From Flavobacteriaceae bacterium (GTDB lineage: Bacteria; Bacteroidota; Bacteroidia; Flavobacteriales; Flavobacteriaceae): 61,234 nt of DNA. The notes under the pieces were generated by a model. It was not told the DNA's origin and did not search any database. It saw only the letters and a list, made by a program, of their open reading frames with translations. Where the stretch lies: NCBI GenBank assembly GCA_029238515.1, contig JAQWFW010000017.1, positions 1 to 61,234 on the forward strand. Reading direction: 5' to 3'. Made by a program: the position numbers and the translations under genes. This document shows, piece after piece, positions 43,953-55,344 of the stretch; position 1 is the stretch's first letter; each line of letters opens with the position of its first letter.

Positions 43953-44828
43953 TTACAATTCAGAAAGTGCTGTTTTAATTTTTAATTTTAGACTTTCTGT
44001 TGCGGGTACCAATGGCAATCGAACAGAATCGTTACACAAACCAAGTTGCTCCAAGACAGCTTTAATTCCAGCTGGGTTATTTTCTTCAAAAATGAGACCG
44101 ATTAGAGGCATAGCGCTTTTTTCCAAAGCTTTTGCAGCAGTTTTATCACCTGAAATTCCTTTGTGAATCATAGTTGAAAAAAGTTTTGGTAAGGCCTGTC
44201 CTATCACCGAAATCACACCTGAACCACCCGCCAATACAACATCGCACACCAAATCATCATCACCAGAGATGATAAGAAAATCATGAGGTTTGTTTTTCAA
44301 AAGCGTTTTGTATTGCTCTGGATTGTTTCCTGCTTCTTTTATAGCTACAATGTTGTCAAAATCTTGCGCAAGACGCAAACTTGTTTCGGGTTCCATATTT
44401 TTGGCGGTTCGTCCGGGAACATTGTACAAAATTACAGGTATAGAGGACGCTTGAGCTACCGCTTTGAAATGTTGATATATACCCTCTTGAGTGGGTTTAC
44501 TATAATAAGGCGCTACCGAAAGTACGGCCGTAAAGGGTGACAAATCTGTTGATTTAAGTTCCTCTACAACAGCAGCAGTATTGTTCCCACCAATGCCAAT
44601 CACCAGTGGAAGTCGACCAGCATTGGCCTTAATAATGGTCTCCACAATTTCTCTTTTTTCATCTTTTGTGATGGTTACACTTTCGCCTGTTGTACCACTA
44701 ATGACAAGATAATCTGTGCCATTTTCTATATTAAACTCAACAATTTTTGCGAGTGCATCATGGTCTATGGTCAAATCGCTTTTGAAAGGTGTGACCAAAG
44801 CAACCCCCATGCCTACTAATGAATTCAT
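43953..44828 (-). CDS. dapA: 4-hydroxy-tetrahydrodipicolinate synthase
   Basis: A 291-residue class I aldolase-fold enzyme that condenses pyruvate with aspartate semialdehyde, the first committed step to diaminopimelate and lysine. Seen: GVALVTPF, ISGTTGESVTIT, the catalytic Tyr in ILYNVPGRT, and the Schiff-base Lys in NIVAIKEAGNN. Length is normal. It starts directly after the DUF6913-like gene. dapF lies at 57131. Confidence 0.96.
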   Translation of the reverse strand: MNSLVGMGVALVTPFKSDLTIDHDALAKIVEFNIENGTDYLVISGTTGESVTITKDEKREIVETIIKANAGRLPLVIGIGGNNTAAVVEELKSTDLSPFTAVLSVAPYYSKPTQEGIYQHFKAVAQASSIPVILYNVPGRTAKNMEPETSLRLAQDFDNIVAIKEAGNNPEQYKTLLKNKPHDFLIISGDDDLVCDVVLAGGSGVISVIGQALPKLFSTMIHKGISGDKTAAKALEKSAMPLIGLIFEENNPAGIKAVLEQLGLCNDSVRLPLVPATESLKLKIKTALSEL

Positions 44829-45347
44829 TTAAATTTTCTTTAGCGTTTTTAAATATTTTATAAGTTCTACTTTAAAAGTACTTTGATTTTTAAGCGCCAC
44901 ATCTATAATCAAATCATGCAATCGATCATCTTCGTTAGAAATACCAACTTTAAATTTTGCCTTAGACATGGCTGTTACAATTTTTAGTTCATAGCGGTTG
45001 GGCTTGTAAAAACTGATGAGCAAATCAAATTGTTGATCTACAAATTCGGTCACTTCTGAACTTTTGCAATGCCCAAGCCAATCAAAATCTAAAGCATTGT
45101 ACGAGGCATCCCAACTGTTTGGTTGATTATTTTCTTTTTGATAAAAAGCAATAAAACGCAATTGGTTGTCCTTCAAACCCAAATCTGTAAATAACGTTCT
45201 AAAAAAATCATAATCTTCAAACTGATCATAATGAAATATTATACCAACGGTATTGATCTTTTCAGACGAATATTGCTTTGTTCGCGCATTCAGAACCGTG
45301 GTCAAAAATTTTTCAGACGATATTGTTTTGATTCGTTTAAAAAACAT
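44829..45347 (-). CDS. Conserved protein of unknown function, DUF6913-like
   Basis: A 172-residue soluble protein with no signal peptide. It starts MFFKRIKTISSEKFLTTVL and contains NTVGIIFHYDQFEDYDFF, a WLGHCKSSEVTEFVDQQFDLLISFYK segment split around two strands, and KVGISNEDDRLHDLIIDV near the end. From memory this resembles the Bacteroidetes DUF6913 family found next to dapA. No activity is known. Its stop abuts the dapA start, and it begins 32 bases from the divergent nucleotidase gene. Confidence 0.68.
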   Translation of the reverse strand: MFFKRIKTISSEKFLTTVLNARTKQYSSEKINTVGIIFHYDQFEDYDFFRTLFTDLGLKDNQLRFIAFYQKENNQPNSWDASYNALDFDWLGHCKSSEVTEFVDQQFDLLISFYKPNRYELKIVTAMSKAKFKVGISNEDDRLHDLIIDVALKNQSTFKVELIKYLKTLKKI

Positions 45348-45365
45348 GTACTTTTAGTATCTGTA

Positions 45366-45373
45366 CAAAGTTA
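45366..45373 (-). promoter_or_regulatory. Candidate -7 element for the DUF6913-dapA operon
   Basis: TAACTTTG on the minus strand matches TAnnTTTG, 18 bases before the ATG at 45347. The divergent nucleotidase ATG at 45380 is only six bases to the other side, so the two transcripts would share this 32-base gap. Confidence 0.4.
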
Positions 45374-45379
45374 ATACAA

Positions 45380-46135
45380 ATGACGCTTAAATCCGTTAAA
45401 TTCCTTGTCCTAATTTTTGTGTTTTTCTCTTGTCATCAAGCACAAACCAAACAAAAAGCGAAAAGCCAACGCCTAACAGTAGATCAAAACCTGGATACCG
45501 ATTCCAAGATTGACACTTTTTTGAAGCCCTATAGAGAGCGCATAGAAGCGTCAATGAATGAAGTGTTGTGCTTCTCTGTTGATGAACACAAAAAAACTGA
45601 AGGTGAACTGAATACTGCTGTTGGCAATCTAATGGCCGATGCTGTATTTGAGTTGTGTGCGCCTGTACTAAAAAAGCGTCATGATATAGATTTGGATATG
45701 GTTTTGCTCAATCATGGAGGCATTCGAGCACCATTACCAAAAGGACCAATCCAAATGAAAACTGCTTTTAATATCATGCCTTTTGAAAATAAGGTGGTTG
45801 TCGCACAAATGAAAGGTTCAATTCTTTTGAAACTGGTCAACTATCTTACAAAAGCCAAACGCGCACACCCAATTTCTGGAATGGAACTCGCGATTACCCG
45901 CAATGGAACCATCAAAACGCTTCGTATTCAAGGAAAGGAAATAGAGTCCAACAGAATTTATTTTGTAGCTACAAATGACTACCTCTATAAAGGCGGAGAC
46001 CGTATGGATTTTTTTCAAAAAAGCGAAACTGTTTTTGACATCGACTACAAAATAAGAAATGTACTGATTGACTATTTTACAACCAAAGATACTTTGAACC
46101 CAAAACGCGATCAACGTTTTGTATATACCAATTAA
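45380..46135 (+). CDS. 5'-nucleotidase C-terminal domain lipoprotein
   Basis: A 251-residue predicted lipoprotein (lipobox FFSC, Cys18). It consists only of the substrate-binding C-terminal domain of the UshA-type 5'-nucleotidases: NTAVGNLMADAVFE, VLLNHGGIRAPLPKGPI, FENKVVVAQMKG and the base-stacking ATNDYLYKGGDRM. It has no metal-binding phosphatase domain. That domain is encoded by the next gene, ten bases downstream, so the two probably form one enzyme for extracellular nucleotides or nucleotide-like esters. Confidence 0.87.
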   Translation: MTLKSVKFLVLIFVFFSCHQAQTKQKAKSQRLTVDQNLDTDSKIDTFLKPYRERIEASMNEVLCFSVDEHKKTEGELNTAVGNLMADAVFELCAPVLKKRHDIDLDMVLLNHGGIRAPLPKGPIQMKTAFNIMPFENKVVVAQMKGSILLKLVNYLTKAKRAHPISGMELAITRNGTIKTLRIQGKEIESNRIYFVATNDYLYKGGDRMDFFQKSETVFDIDYKIRNVLIDYFTTKDTLNPKRDQRFVYTN

Positions 46136-46145
46136 AAACAAAAAC

Positions 46146-49038
<2,893 letters not shown>

Positions 49039-49123
49039 TTATGTAAATACACTCCGTGCTTTAGTGGCTACTAAAATACTAAATTCAGTCCATAAAATTA
49101 GTGTAAAAAATACGAAAAACGGT

Positions 49124-49966
49124 TTATTTTTTTTGTGCTTTCAGCATACGGTCTTTTCCAAATGTATCTTTTTTTATGACCCTATTTTTAAAGTTAAGCG
49201 CATCAAAAAGAGCTTTTGTTTCGTTGCCATAATGCTCATTTATTTCAGCAAAACAAAGGCCATTTGGTTTAAGATTGGTTTGGGTAATGTTTTTTAAGGC
49301 CTCATAAAAAATTAGAGGAGCGTCATCTGAAACAAACAATGCCAAATGTGGCTCGTGAGCCAATACATTTTCATTCATTTGGTTTTGCTCTAGTGCACAC
49401 ACATAAGGGGGATTGGAAACAACGACATCAAAACACAGCTTGCTGCTCCAGTCAAGCATATCTCCTTCAATAAAATTCACCTTGGTATTATTTTTTCGTG
49501 CATTTGATCGTGCGACTTCCAAAGCATCCAAACTAACATCCAAAGCAAAGACCTGAGCATGAGGCAACGCTTTGGCAAGTGCAACAGCAATACACCCCGA
49601 CCCAGTTCCCAAATCTAAAATTGTAGGAGCGTCCTTAGAATCAAAATGTGACAAAATCCAAGCTACAAGCTCTTCTGTCTCAGGGCGTGGAATAAGAACT
49701 GAAGGGTTCACAGAATATGTACCTCCAAAAAAATATGCTGTTCCTAAAATGTATTGAATTGGTTCATGATTTTTGAGCCGACCCAACGCATGTTCAAAAG
49801 AATTTACGACACCATTGGGAACTTCTTTGCTATAATTGAGTACAAGCTGGTAAGGTTTTAAGTTGAGATATGCCTCACATAAGCGCTGAAAAAAAACCAA
49901 ACGTTCAGATTCGGGATATATGTCCAATTGCGTATTGAAATGTTGTTTTAATGCGCTAAGGTTCAT
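49124..49966 (-). CDS. prmC: Release factor glutamine N5-methyltransferase
   Basis: A 280-residue SAM-dependent methyltransferase that modifies the Gln of the GGQ motif in release factors RF1 and RF2. Seen: an N-terminal helical domain with EPIQYILGTAYFFGG, the SAM motif ILDLGTGSGCIAVALA, and the catalytic VVSNPPYV. ATG 49966 is preferred over the upstream in-frame codon at 49996, because it overlaps the GNAT stop as ATGA, indicating coupled translation. Confidence 0.94.
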   Translation of the reverse strand: MNLSALKQHFNTQLDIYPESERLVFFQRLCEAYLNLKPYQLVLNYSKEVPNGVVNSFEHALGRLKNHEPIQYILGTAYFFGGTYSVNPSVLIPRPETEELVAWILSHFDSKDAPTILDLGTGSGCIAVALAKALPHAQVFALDVSLDALEVARSNARKNNTKVNFIEGDMLDWSSKLCFDVVVSNPPYVCALEQNQMNENVLAHEPHLALFVSDDAPLIFYEALKNITQTNLKPNGLCFAEINEHYGNETKALFDALNFKNRVIKKDTFGKDRMLKAQKK

Positions 49967-50442
49967 GTCAAATCTTTTAACATCCACAACCCACAACTAT
50001 GGTGACCTGTATCTCCAAGCTGAGCATCTATTTCCAAAAAATCATTCTGCTTATACAACTTAAGCGCTGCTTTAAGGGTTGGAATGGTTTCTAAATAGCA
50101 CTTTTCAAAACCAAAAGATCGCGCTGCATCTAAACAATGATCCATTAATTTTTGACCAATGCCCTGACCTCTCATTTTCGGCAAGGCATACATTTTTTGA
50201 AGTTCACAAACAGTTTCATCATAATTTTTTAGCGGCTTTATCCCAGCACCGCCCAAAATTTCGCCTTCAATATCCACCACAAAATAGACTGATTTTGGAG
50301 TATCGTAGGCCTCAAACATTGTCGATGTTTCAGGATCTTCATAAGCTGTCCCTTTCAATGGAAGGTTTAATTCCAAAAAAACTGACCTAATGACCGATTC
50401 CATTTGAAGATTATCTTCTTTTCTGATTTCTCTAATTTGCAT
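49963..50442 (-). CDS. GNAT family N-acetyltransferase
   Basis: A 159-residue acetyltransferase with the acetyl-CoA loop ALPKMRGQGIGQKLMDHCL (Q/R-x-x-G-x-G/A) and FEKCYLETIPTLKAALKLYKQNDF in the C-terminal half. The substrate cannot be deduced. It is translationally coupled to prmC; release-factor or ribosomal substrates would fit but are speculation. Starts at ATG 50442, divergent from ribD. Confidence 0.88.
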   Translation of the reverse strand: MQIREIRKEDNLQMESVIRSVFLELNLPLKGTAYEDPETSTMFEAYDTPKSVYFVVDIEGEILGGAGIKPLKNYDETVCELQKMYALPKMRGQGIGQKLMDHCLDAARSFGFEKCYLETIPTLKAALKLYKQNDFLEIDAQLGDTGHHSCGLWMLKDLT

Positions 50443-50466
50443 GATTCTTATCCTCGCAATTAATCT

Positions 50467-50474
50467 TATTTTTG
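50467..50474 (+). promoter_or_regulatory. Candidate -7 element for ribD-yigZ
   Basis: TATTTTTG matches TAnnTTTG and would start transcription near 50480, 25 bases before the ATT codon at 50506. That supports translation beginning upstream of the first conventional start (GTG 50602). The nearest TTG upstream is 27 bases away, which is longer than usual. Confidence 0.4.
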
Positions 50475-50505
50475 TAGTTTCGAAGATACGTATATAGTCC
50501 TTGAA

Positions 50506-51540
50506 ATTAAAAGTTTTTTCACTATCAAAGATTCAACATACATAAAACGTTGTATTGCAATTGCCAAAAATGCACTGGGCACATCGGCTCCAAATCCCTC
50601 TGTGGGCTGTGTCATTGTTTGCAATGAAAAAATTATTGGTGAAGGACACACTAGCCCCTATGGCGGTGCTCATGCCGAGGTAAATGCTGTTGCATCGGTA
50701 AAGGATAAAAGTCTTTTGGCCAACTCTACCCTTTATGTGAGTTTAGAACCATGCTGTCATCATGGAAAAACACCTCCTTGTACAGACCTTATTATTGAAC
50801 ATAAAATCCCTAAAGTTGTTATTGGGTGTGTGGACACCAACAAAAAAGTAAGTGGCAAAGGAATTGCAGCACTTGAATCTGCTGGTTGTACGGTAACTGT
50901 CGGTGTAGAAGAACAGCTTTGTAGGATTCACCACCGACGTTTTTTTACCTTTCAAAACAAAAAGCGTCCTTATATAATATTAAAATGGGCGGAAACAAAA
51001 AATGGCTACATTGCACCGCTCACAAAAAAAACGAAAAAGCCCGTGTGGATCAGTAGTACAGAATCGCGACAACTGGTGCATCAATGGCGTTCCGAAGAAC
51101 ATGCCATATTGGTGGGCGGAAACACCATTCTAGAAGACAACCCAAGTTTAACCACTAGAATGATTTCAGGAAGAAACCCTATACGTATTATAATCGATAA
51201 AAAAGGAAATATACCAAAATCAGCGACCGTTTTTGATGATCAAGCGCAAACCATTGTATTAACCTCCGAGCATATTGATTTTAAAAAAAATATAGCACAA
51301 CAACTTTGTACAAAACTGCATGATATGAACCTCCTTTCTGTACTAGTTGAAGGGGGACAAAAAACATTACAACATTTTATAGACGAAAATTTATGGGACG
51401 AAATAAGGATCTTCAAAGGCGATGTAACCTTTGAAGAAGGATTGAAAGGCCCTGTATTTGAAGCAAAACCAAAATTTAAAACTAAAATTGTAAAGGACGA
51501 ATTACTCATTTATACAAATGAAAAAAAATCAATCATCTAA
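50506..51540 (+). CDS. ribD: Riboflavin biosynthesis deaminase/reductase RibD, apparent non-AUG start
   Basis: A bifunctional enzyme of riboflavin synthesis: an N-terminal pyrimidine deaminase with zinc ligands in GAHAEVNAV and LEPCCHHGKTPPC, and a C-terminal NADPH reductase (from about 150: RPYIILKWAETKNGYIAP, ILVGGNTILEDNPSLTTR, VLVEGGQKTLQHFI). The conserved beginning YIKRCIAIAKNALGTSAPNPSVGCVIV is only partly covered by the first usual start, GTG 50602, at VGCVIV. Between the in-frame TAA at 50461 and there I find no ATG, GTG or TTG. ATT 50506 (344 codons, given here) or ATC 50524 would give a normal length. yigZ follows with a TAATG overlap. Confidence 0.82.
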   Translation: MKSFFTIKDSTYIKRCIAIAKNALGTSAPNPSVGCVIVCNEKIIGEGHTSPYGGAHAEVNAVASVKDKSLLANSTLYVSLEPCCHHGKTPPCTDLIIEHKIPKVVIGCVDTNKKVSGKGIAALESAGCTVTVGVEEQLCRIHHRRFFTFQNKKRPYIILKWAETKNGYIAPLTKKTKKPVWISSTESRQLVHQWRSEEHAILVGGNTILEDNPSLTTRMISGRNPIRIIIDKKGNIPKSATVFDDQAQTIVLTSEHIDFKKNIAQQLCTKLHDMNLLSVLVEGGQKTLQHFIDENLWDEIRIFKGDVTFEEGLKGPVFEAKPKFKTKIVKDELLIYTNEKKSII

Positions 51541-52157
51541 TGAATGATGAAATTCTTGAGTTTAAATCGATTGAATGTGCCTCGCAGGAGCTTCTATATA
51601 AAGACAAGGGGAGTAAGTTTTTTGGTTATGCATATCCCATTCAAAATGAGTCAGATGTACAAAATTGCATTGCCAAACTTAAAGAAAAACACCGCTCAGC
51701 AGGACATTTTTGTTATGCATATCGACTAGGACCGAGTGGAGAACAATATAAAGTATCGGATGATGGTGAACCCAATAATAGTGCGGGTATGCCAATTTTA
51801 GGGCAGCTACAAGCCAAAGCCCTAAGCAACACTTTGGTTGTTGTGGTGCGGTATTTTGGTGGCACAAAGCTTGGTGTTGGAGGACTCATTTCAGCGTACA
51901 AAACTACTGCAAAACAAAGTTTGGATGCTAGCAAAACAATTACCCATTACATTAAAAAGGTCATCAAAATTCAATTTTCATATAATGAGCTTAGTCACGT
52001 GATGCGGATTGTGAAAAAATTTGACTTAAAAATCACGGAACAGTGCCAAGAAATGAAATGTTGGCTAAAAATTTTGGTCAAAAAAAGAGATTTGAAAACG
52101 GTAAAGACGGCGTTTGAAGCACATCACAAAATTGAACTTGAAATTTTAAACGATTAA
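51540..52157 (+). CDS. YigZ/IMPACT family protein
   Basis: A 205-residue protein. The UPF0029 N-terminal domain shows KGSKFFGYAYPI, HRSAGHFCYAYRLG, SDDGEPNNSAGMPILGQL and VVVVRYFGGTKLGVGGLISAY. The smaller C-terminal domain (about 135-205) follows. The family is related to the IMPACT regulator of translation and to ribosome-fold proteins; the bacterial role is not settled. The ATG overlaps the ribD stop by one base (TAATG), so translation is coupled. It converges with the thioesterase gene. Confidence 0.9.
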   Translation: MNDEILEFKSIECASQELLYKDKGSKFFGYAYPIQNESDVQNCIAKLKEKHRSAGHFCYAYRLGPSGEQYKVSDDGEPNNSAGMPILGQLQAKALSNTLVVVVRYFGGTKLGVGGLISAYKTTAKQSLDASKTITHYIKKVIKIQFSYNELSHVMRIVKKFDLKITEQCQEMKCWLKILVKKRDLKTVKTAFEAHHKIELEILND

Positions 52158-52552
52158 TTCTGCATTTTGTCTAAAAAAAAGTCTGGACAACGCATTGGTA
52201 ATTGCGTTTTTGTGTCCACAAAAACTAATTTTGTGTACGCCGTTGTCAAGAGTTCTCCTTGTTGATTTTTAAGTTCATATTCAAATTCAATGGACACTTT
52301 GGGTAGCTTTAATAAAGTTGTTTTAATAAGCAAAACATCTTCATAAAATGCTGGTTTACTGTAATTTATATTCAAAACAACGACTGGCAACATAATTCCC
52401 TGAGCTTCCATTTCTTTGTAAGAAACACCCAAAGAGGATAACCATTCAATTCTTCCAATTTCAAAATATTGTGCATAATTCCCATGATAGACGACGCCCA
52501 TTTGGTCTGTTTCACCGTAACGAACTTTAACTTTTGTTTGATGGCTTTTCAT
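52154..52552 (-). CDS. Acyl-CoA thioesterase, hot-dog fold
   Basis: A 132-residue YbgC/FadM-type thioesterase that hydrolyses acyl-CoA. Seen: VRYGETDQMGVVYHGNYAQY with the catalytic Asp (in TDQMG) and the usual H-x-N-Y, then RIEWLSSLGVSY. ATG 52552 (MKSHQTKV) is preferred over a TTG 13 codons upstream. It is divergent from dnaA and overlaps the yigZ stop by four bases. Confidence 0.88.
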   Translation of the reverse strand: MKSHQTKVKVRYGETDQMGVVYHGNYAQYFEIGRIEWLSSLGVSYKEMEAQGIMLPVVVLNINYSKPAFYEDVLLIKTTLLKLPKVSIEFEYELKNQQGELLTTAYTKLVFVDTKTQLPMRCPDFFLDKMQN

Positions 52553-52633
52553 GAAAAAATTTATATATTTATTGTCGCATAATTTAGACAAAAAATAATA
52601 AAATTTCCTGCAATTTTAATTTTTTTTTTAGAA

Positions 52634-52705
52634 ATTTTGTTCACATATTTGTGACGAACAAAAAAATTACCAACACCCTCCCCAAGTGTCATAATTTTTG
52701 TTCAC
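52634..52705 (+). promoter_or_regulatory. dnaA upstream region with repeated TTTTGTTC elements
   Basis: The 180-base gap before dnaA contains ATTTTGTTCAC at 52634-52644 and TTTTTGTTCAC at 52695-52705 as direct repeats, and an inverted, slightly longer copy GTGACGAACAAAA at 52651-52663. The first and inverted copies form an imperfect palindrome around TATTT. Sites of this type are often regulator binding sites; which protein would bind here is unknown. No DnaA box of the TTATCCACA type is visible. Confidence 0.4.
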
Positions 52706-52732
52706 TAACTAACTAAAATTCTTACAATAACA

Positions 52733-54160
52733 ATGAATAACACTGCGCAATCGGTATGGGGAAACTGTCTTAATTTCATTAAAGACAACATTCAGCCTCA
52801 AGCATACAAAACATGGTTTGAACCCATTGTTGCAGTCAAGTTAGCGGACCAAGCGCTAAGCATTCAAGTTCCAAGTAAATTTTTCTATGAATGGTTAGAA
52901 GAACACTACGTAAAAATTTTAAAAGTCGCATTGACTAAAGAATTAGGAGAAGATGCCAAACTTGTATACATCATCAAGATGGAAAACACTTATGGCAACA
53001 AACAACCTTTTACTGAAAAAATTCCTAGCGCCAACCGCTCAGCAATAAAACCTCAGCGTGCAGACATTCCTTTAAAGAATAAAAATCCAGAGCTTAAAAA
53101 TCCATTCATCATTCCTGGCATCAGAAATGTAAAAATTGAATCTCAACTCAATCCTATTTATACATTTGAGAATTTTCTTGAAGGAGATTCGAACCGATTG
53201 GCAAGAAATGCTGGGATTGCTGTAGCCAATAAGCCCGGTGGTACCTCTTTCAATCCGCTACTGATTTTTGGTGGTGTAGGGTTAGGAAAAACGCACTTAG
53301 CTCATGCTATTGGGGTAGATATCAAGGATAAATACCCAGAAAAAACAGTGTTGTATATCTCTGCAGAGAAATTCACACAACAATATATAGAGTCTGTAAA
53401 GAAAAACAACAGAAACGATTTTATTCATTTTTATCAAATCATTGATGTACTGATTATCGATGATGTTCAATTCCTTTCTGGAAAATCAGGAACACAAGAT
53501 GTATTTTTCCACATTTTTAATCATTTACATCAAAATGGAAAACAAGTCATTTTGACAAGTGACAAGGCCCCTGTAGATATGCAAGATATCGAACAGCGCC
53601 TGTTGTCAAGATTCAAGTGGGGGCTTTCTGCTGAACTTCAAAAACCAGATTTTGAAACTCGTGTTTCAATCATTAAAAATAAACTCTACAGAGATGGTGT
53701 AGAGATGCCTGATGACATTGTAGAATATGTGGCCAAAAACATCAAAACAAATGTTCGAGAACTCGAAGGCGCGATTATATCTTTGATTGCGCAATCATCG
53801 TTCAATAAGAAGGAAATTACACTATCACTGGCTAAAGAAATCGTAGCGAAATTTGTAAAAAACACCAAACGAGAAGTTTCTATAGACTACATCCAAAAGG
53901 TTGTTTCAGACTACTTCCAAATGGATGTTGATACACTTCAGTCCAAAACAAGAAAAAGACATATTGTTCAAGCACGCCAATTGGCTATGTTTTTTGCCAA
54001 AAAATTCACCAAAGCTTCACTAGCGAGTATTGGTTCGCAAATTGGACAGCGCGATCATGCAACCGTTCTCCACGCTTGCAAAACTGTAGATAACCTCTCA
54101 TCTACAGACAAACAGTTCCGTAAATACGTTGAAGATTTGACAAAAAAATTGTCTGTGTAA
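52733..54160 (+). CDS. dnaA: Chromosomal replication initiator protein DnaA
   Basis: A 475-residue AAA+ initiator that opens the replication origin. Domain I is at 1-90 (SVWGNCLNFIKDNIQPQAYK, TWFEPI), followed by a short linker. The ATPase has Walker A GGVGLGKTHLAHAIG, Walker B VLIIDDVQFLSGK and sensor II FETRVSII. Domain IV has the DNA-binding signature IGQRDHATVLHACKTV. Length is typical. A LMW phosphatase and a SAM methyltransferase follow in the same direction, an order I recall from other Flavobacteriaceae. Confidence 0.98.
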   Translation: MNNTAQSVWGNCLNFIKDNIQPQAYKTWFEPIVAVKLADQALSIQVPSKFFYEWLEEHYVKILKVALTKELGEDAKLVYIIKMENTYGNKQPFTEKIPSANRSAIKPQRADIPLKNKNPELKNPFIIPGIRNVKIESQLNPIYTFENFLEGDSNRLARNAGIAVANKPGGTSFNPLLIFGGVGLGKTHLAHAIGVDIKDKYPEKTVLYISAEKFTQQYIESVKKNNRNDFIHFYQIIDVLIIDDVQFLSGKSGTQDVFFHIFNHLHQNGKQVILTSDKAPVDMQDIEQRLLSRFKWGLSAELQKPDFETRVSIIKNKLYRDGVEMPDDIVEYVAKNIKTNVRELEGAIISLIAQSSFNKKEITLSLAKEIVAKFVKNTKREVSIDYIQKVVSDYFQMDVDTLQSKTRKRHIVQARQLAMFFAKKFTKASLASIGSQIGQRDHATVLHACKTVDNLSSTDKQFRKYVEDLTKKLSV

Positions 54161-54172
54161 ATCATACGAATT

Positions 54173-54628
54173 ATGACCAAAATTCTAATGGTTTGCTTGG
54201 GAAATATTTGTAGATCCCCTTTAGCCGAAGGAATTTTAAAATCAAAATTACCAAGTCCTTCATTTTTTATAGATTCTGCTGGAACTAGTGGTTTTCACTC
54301 TGGTAGTTCTCCCGATCCACGATCTATTGCCGTTGCCAAAAAAAATAGCATTGACATTTCACAGCAAAAATCACGGCCATTCAGAGCATATGATTTAGAA
54401 GAATTTGACCATATTTTTGTGATGGATAATGCTAATCTGCATGATGTTTTACGGCATGTTCAAAATGAAGAAGAAGAACAAAAAGTAAAGCTTATTTTGG
54501 ATTATCCAAATGCAAAAGTTAAAGAAGTTCCCGATCCGTACTACGGTGGTAAAGACGGTTTTAATTATGTTTTTAATATGTTGGAAGATGCTTGCCGCTA
54601 CCACAGTGCGCAATTAACAAAAAAATAA
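54173..54628 (+). CDS. Low molecular weight protein-tyrosine phosphatase
   Basis: A 151-residue phosphatase with the P-loop C-x5-R (Cys8 to Arg14 in VCLGNICRSPLAEGIL) and the general-acid DPY motif near residue 122 (VPDPYYGG). In bacteria such enzymes often dephosphorylate tyrosine kinases that control polysaccharide export; no such kinase is in this window. It starts 12 bases after dnaA and overlaps the next gene by one base (TAATG). Confidence 0.93.
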   Translation: MTKILMVCLGNICRSPLAEGILKSKLPSPSFFIDSAGTSGFHSGSSPDPRSIAVAKKNSIDISQQKSRPFRAYDLEEFDHIFVMDNANLHDVLRHVQNEEEEQKVKLILDYPNAKVKEVPDPYYGGKDGFNYVFNMLEDACRYHSAQLTKK

Positions 54629-55341
54629 TGAACGGAAAACTGTATTTAATCCCTAGTACGCTAGGCGATGTACCTCCATTAGAAACGATGCCTTTATCCA
54701 TCAAAAGGACCATTGAAGAAATTGATATATACATCGTTGAAAATGAGAAATCGGCAAGACGATATATAAAATCTGTCAGCGCTACAAAATCCCAGTCGAG
54801 TCTAAGATTATTTCCTTTAAATAAATTCACAAATCCTTCCGAAATACCTGCCTATTTACAACCCTGTAAACAGGGTATTTCTGTTGGACTTATTTCGGAT
54901 GCGGGATGTCCAGGAGTAGCCGATCCTGGAGCAGAAGTTGTGCGTTTAGCACATGAAAACAATATTCAGGTTGTTCCTTTGGTAGGGCCTTCATCCATAT
55001 TATTGGCCATGATGAGCTCTGGAATGAATGGGCAAAATTTTGCCTTTAACGGCTATCTTCCCATCGATAAAGCTGAACGGAAAACCAAATTGAAACAGTT
55101 GGAAAAACGATCTTTCGAAGAACAACAGGCGCAATTGTTTATCGAAACACCCTACAGAAATCAAAAACTTCTTGAGGATATGTGTCGGATTTTACATCCA
55201 AATACACGGATTTGTTTGGCCTGTGATCTCACGCTACAATCAGAATACGTCAAAACCAAAACGGCTCAAGCATGGAAAAACACAACCGTTGACTTTCATA
55301 AAAGACCAACATTGTTCATCATCCAAAAGGATCAAAAATAA
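54628..55341 (+). CDS. SAM-dependent methyltransferase, tetrapyrrole methylase fold (RsmI-related)
   Basis: A 237-residue methyltransferase. Seen: GKLYLIPSTLGD at the start, GLISDAGCPGVADPGAEVVRLA and VVPLVGPSSILLAMMSSG, then NFAFNGYLP. These are the RsmI (16S rRNA C1402 2'-O-methyltransferase) landmarks, but the protein is about 40 residues shorter at the C-terminus than classical RsmI. A different rRNA-methylating paralogue is possible. ATG 54628 is chosen because of the TAATG overlap; an earlier in-frame codon at 54592 lies inside the phosphatase gene. Confidence 0.87.
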   Translation: MNGKLYLIPSTLGDVPPLETMPLSIKRTIEEIDIYIVENEKSARRYIKSVSATKSQSSLRLFPLNKFTNPSEIPAYLQPCKQGISVGLISDAGCPGVADPGAEVVRLAHENNIQVVPLVGPSSILLAMMSSGMNGQNFAFNGYLPIDKAERKTKLKQLEKRSFEEQQAQLFIETPYRNQKLLEDMCRILHPNTRICLACDLTLQSEYVKTKTAQAWKNTTVDFHKRPTLFIIQKDQK

Positions 55342-55344
55342 GGG

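Noticed and set aside
50443-50505. FMN riboswitch before ribD
   Set aside because: The leader after the putative start site is about 25 bases and the whole gap is under 65 bases, too short for the aptamer; no RFN motifs seen.
52553-52732. Replication origin next to dnaA
   Set aside because: No TTATCCACA-type DnaA boxes or clear unwinding element with boxes; in Bacteroidetes the origin is often not beside dnaA.
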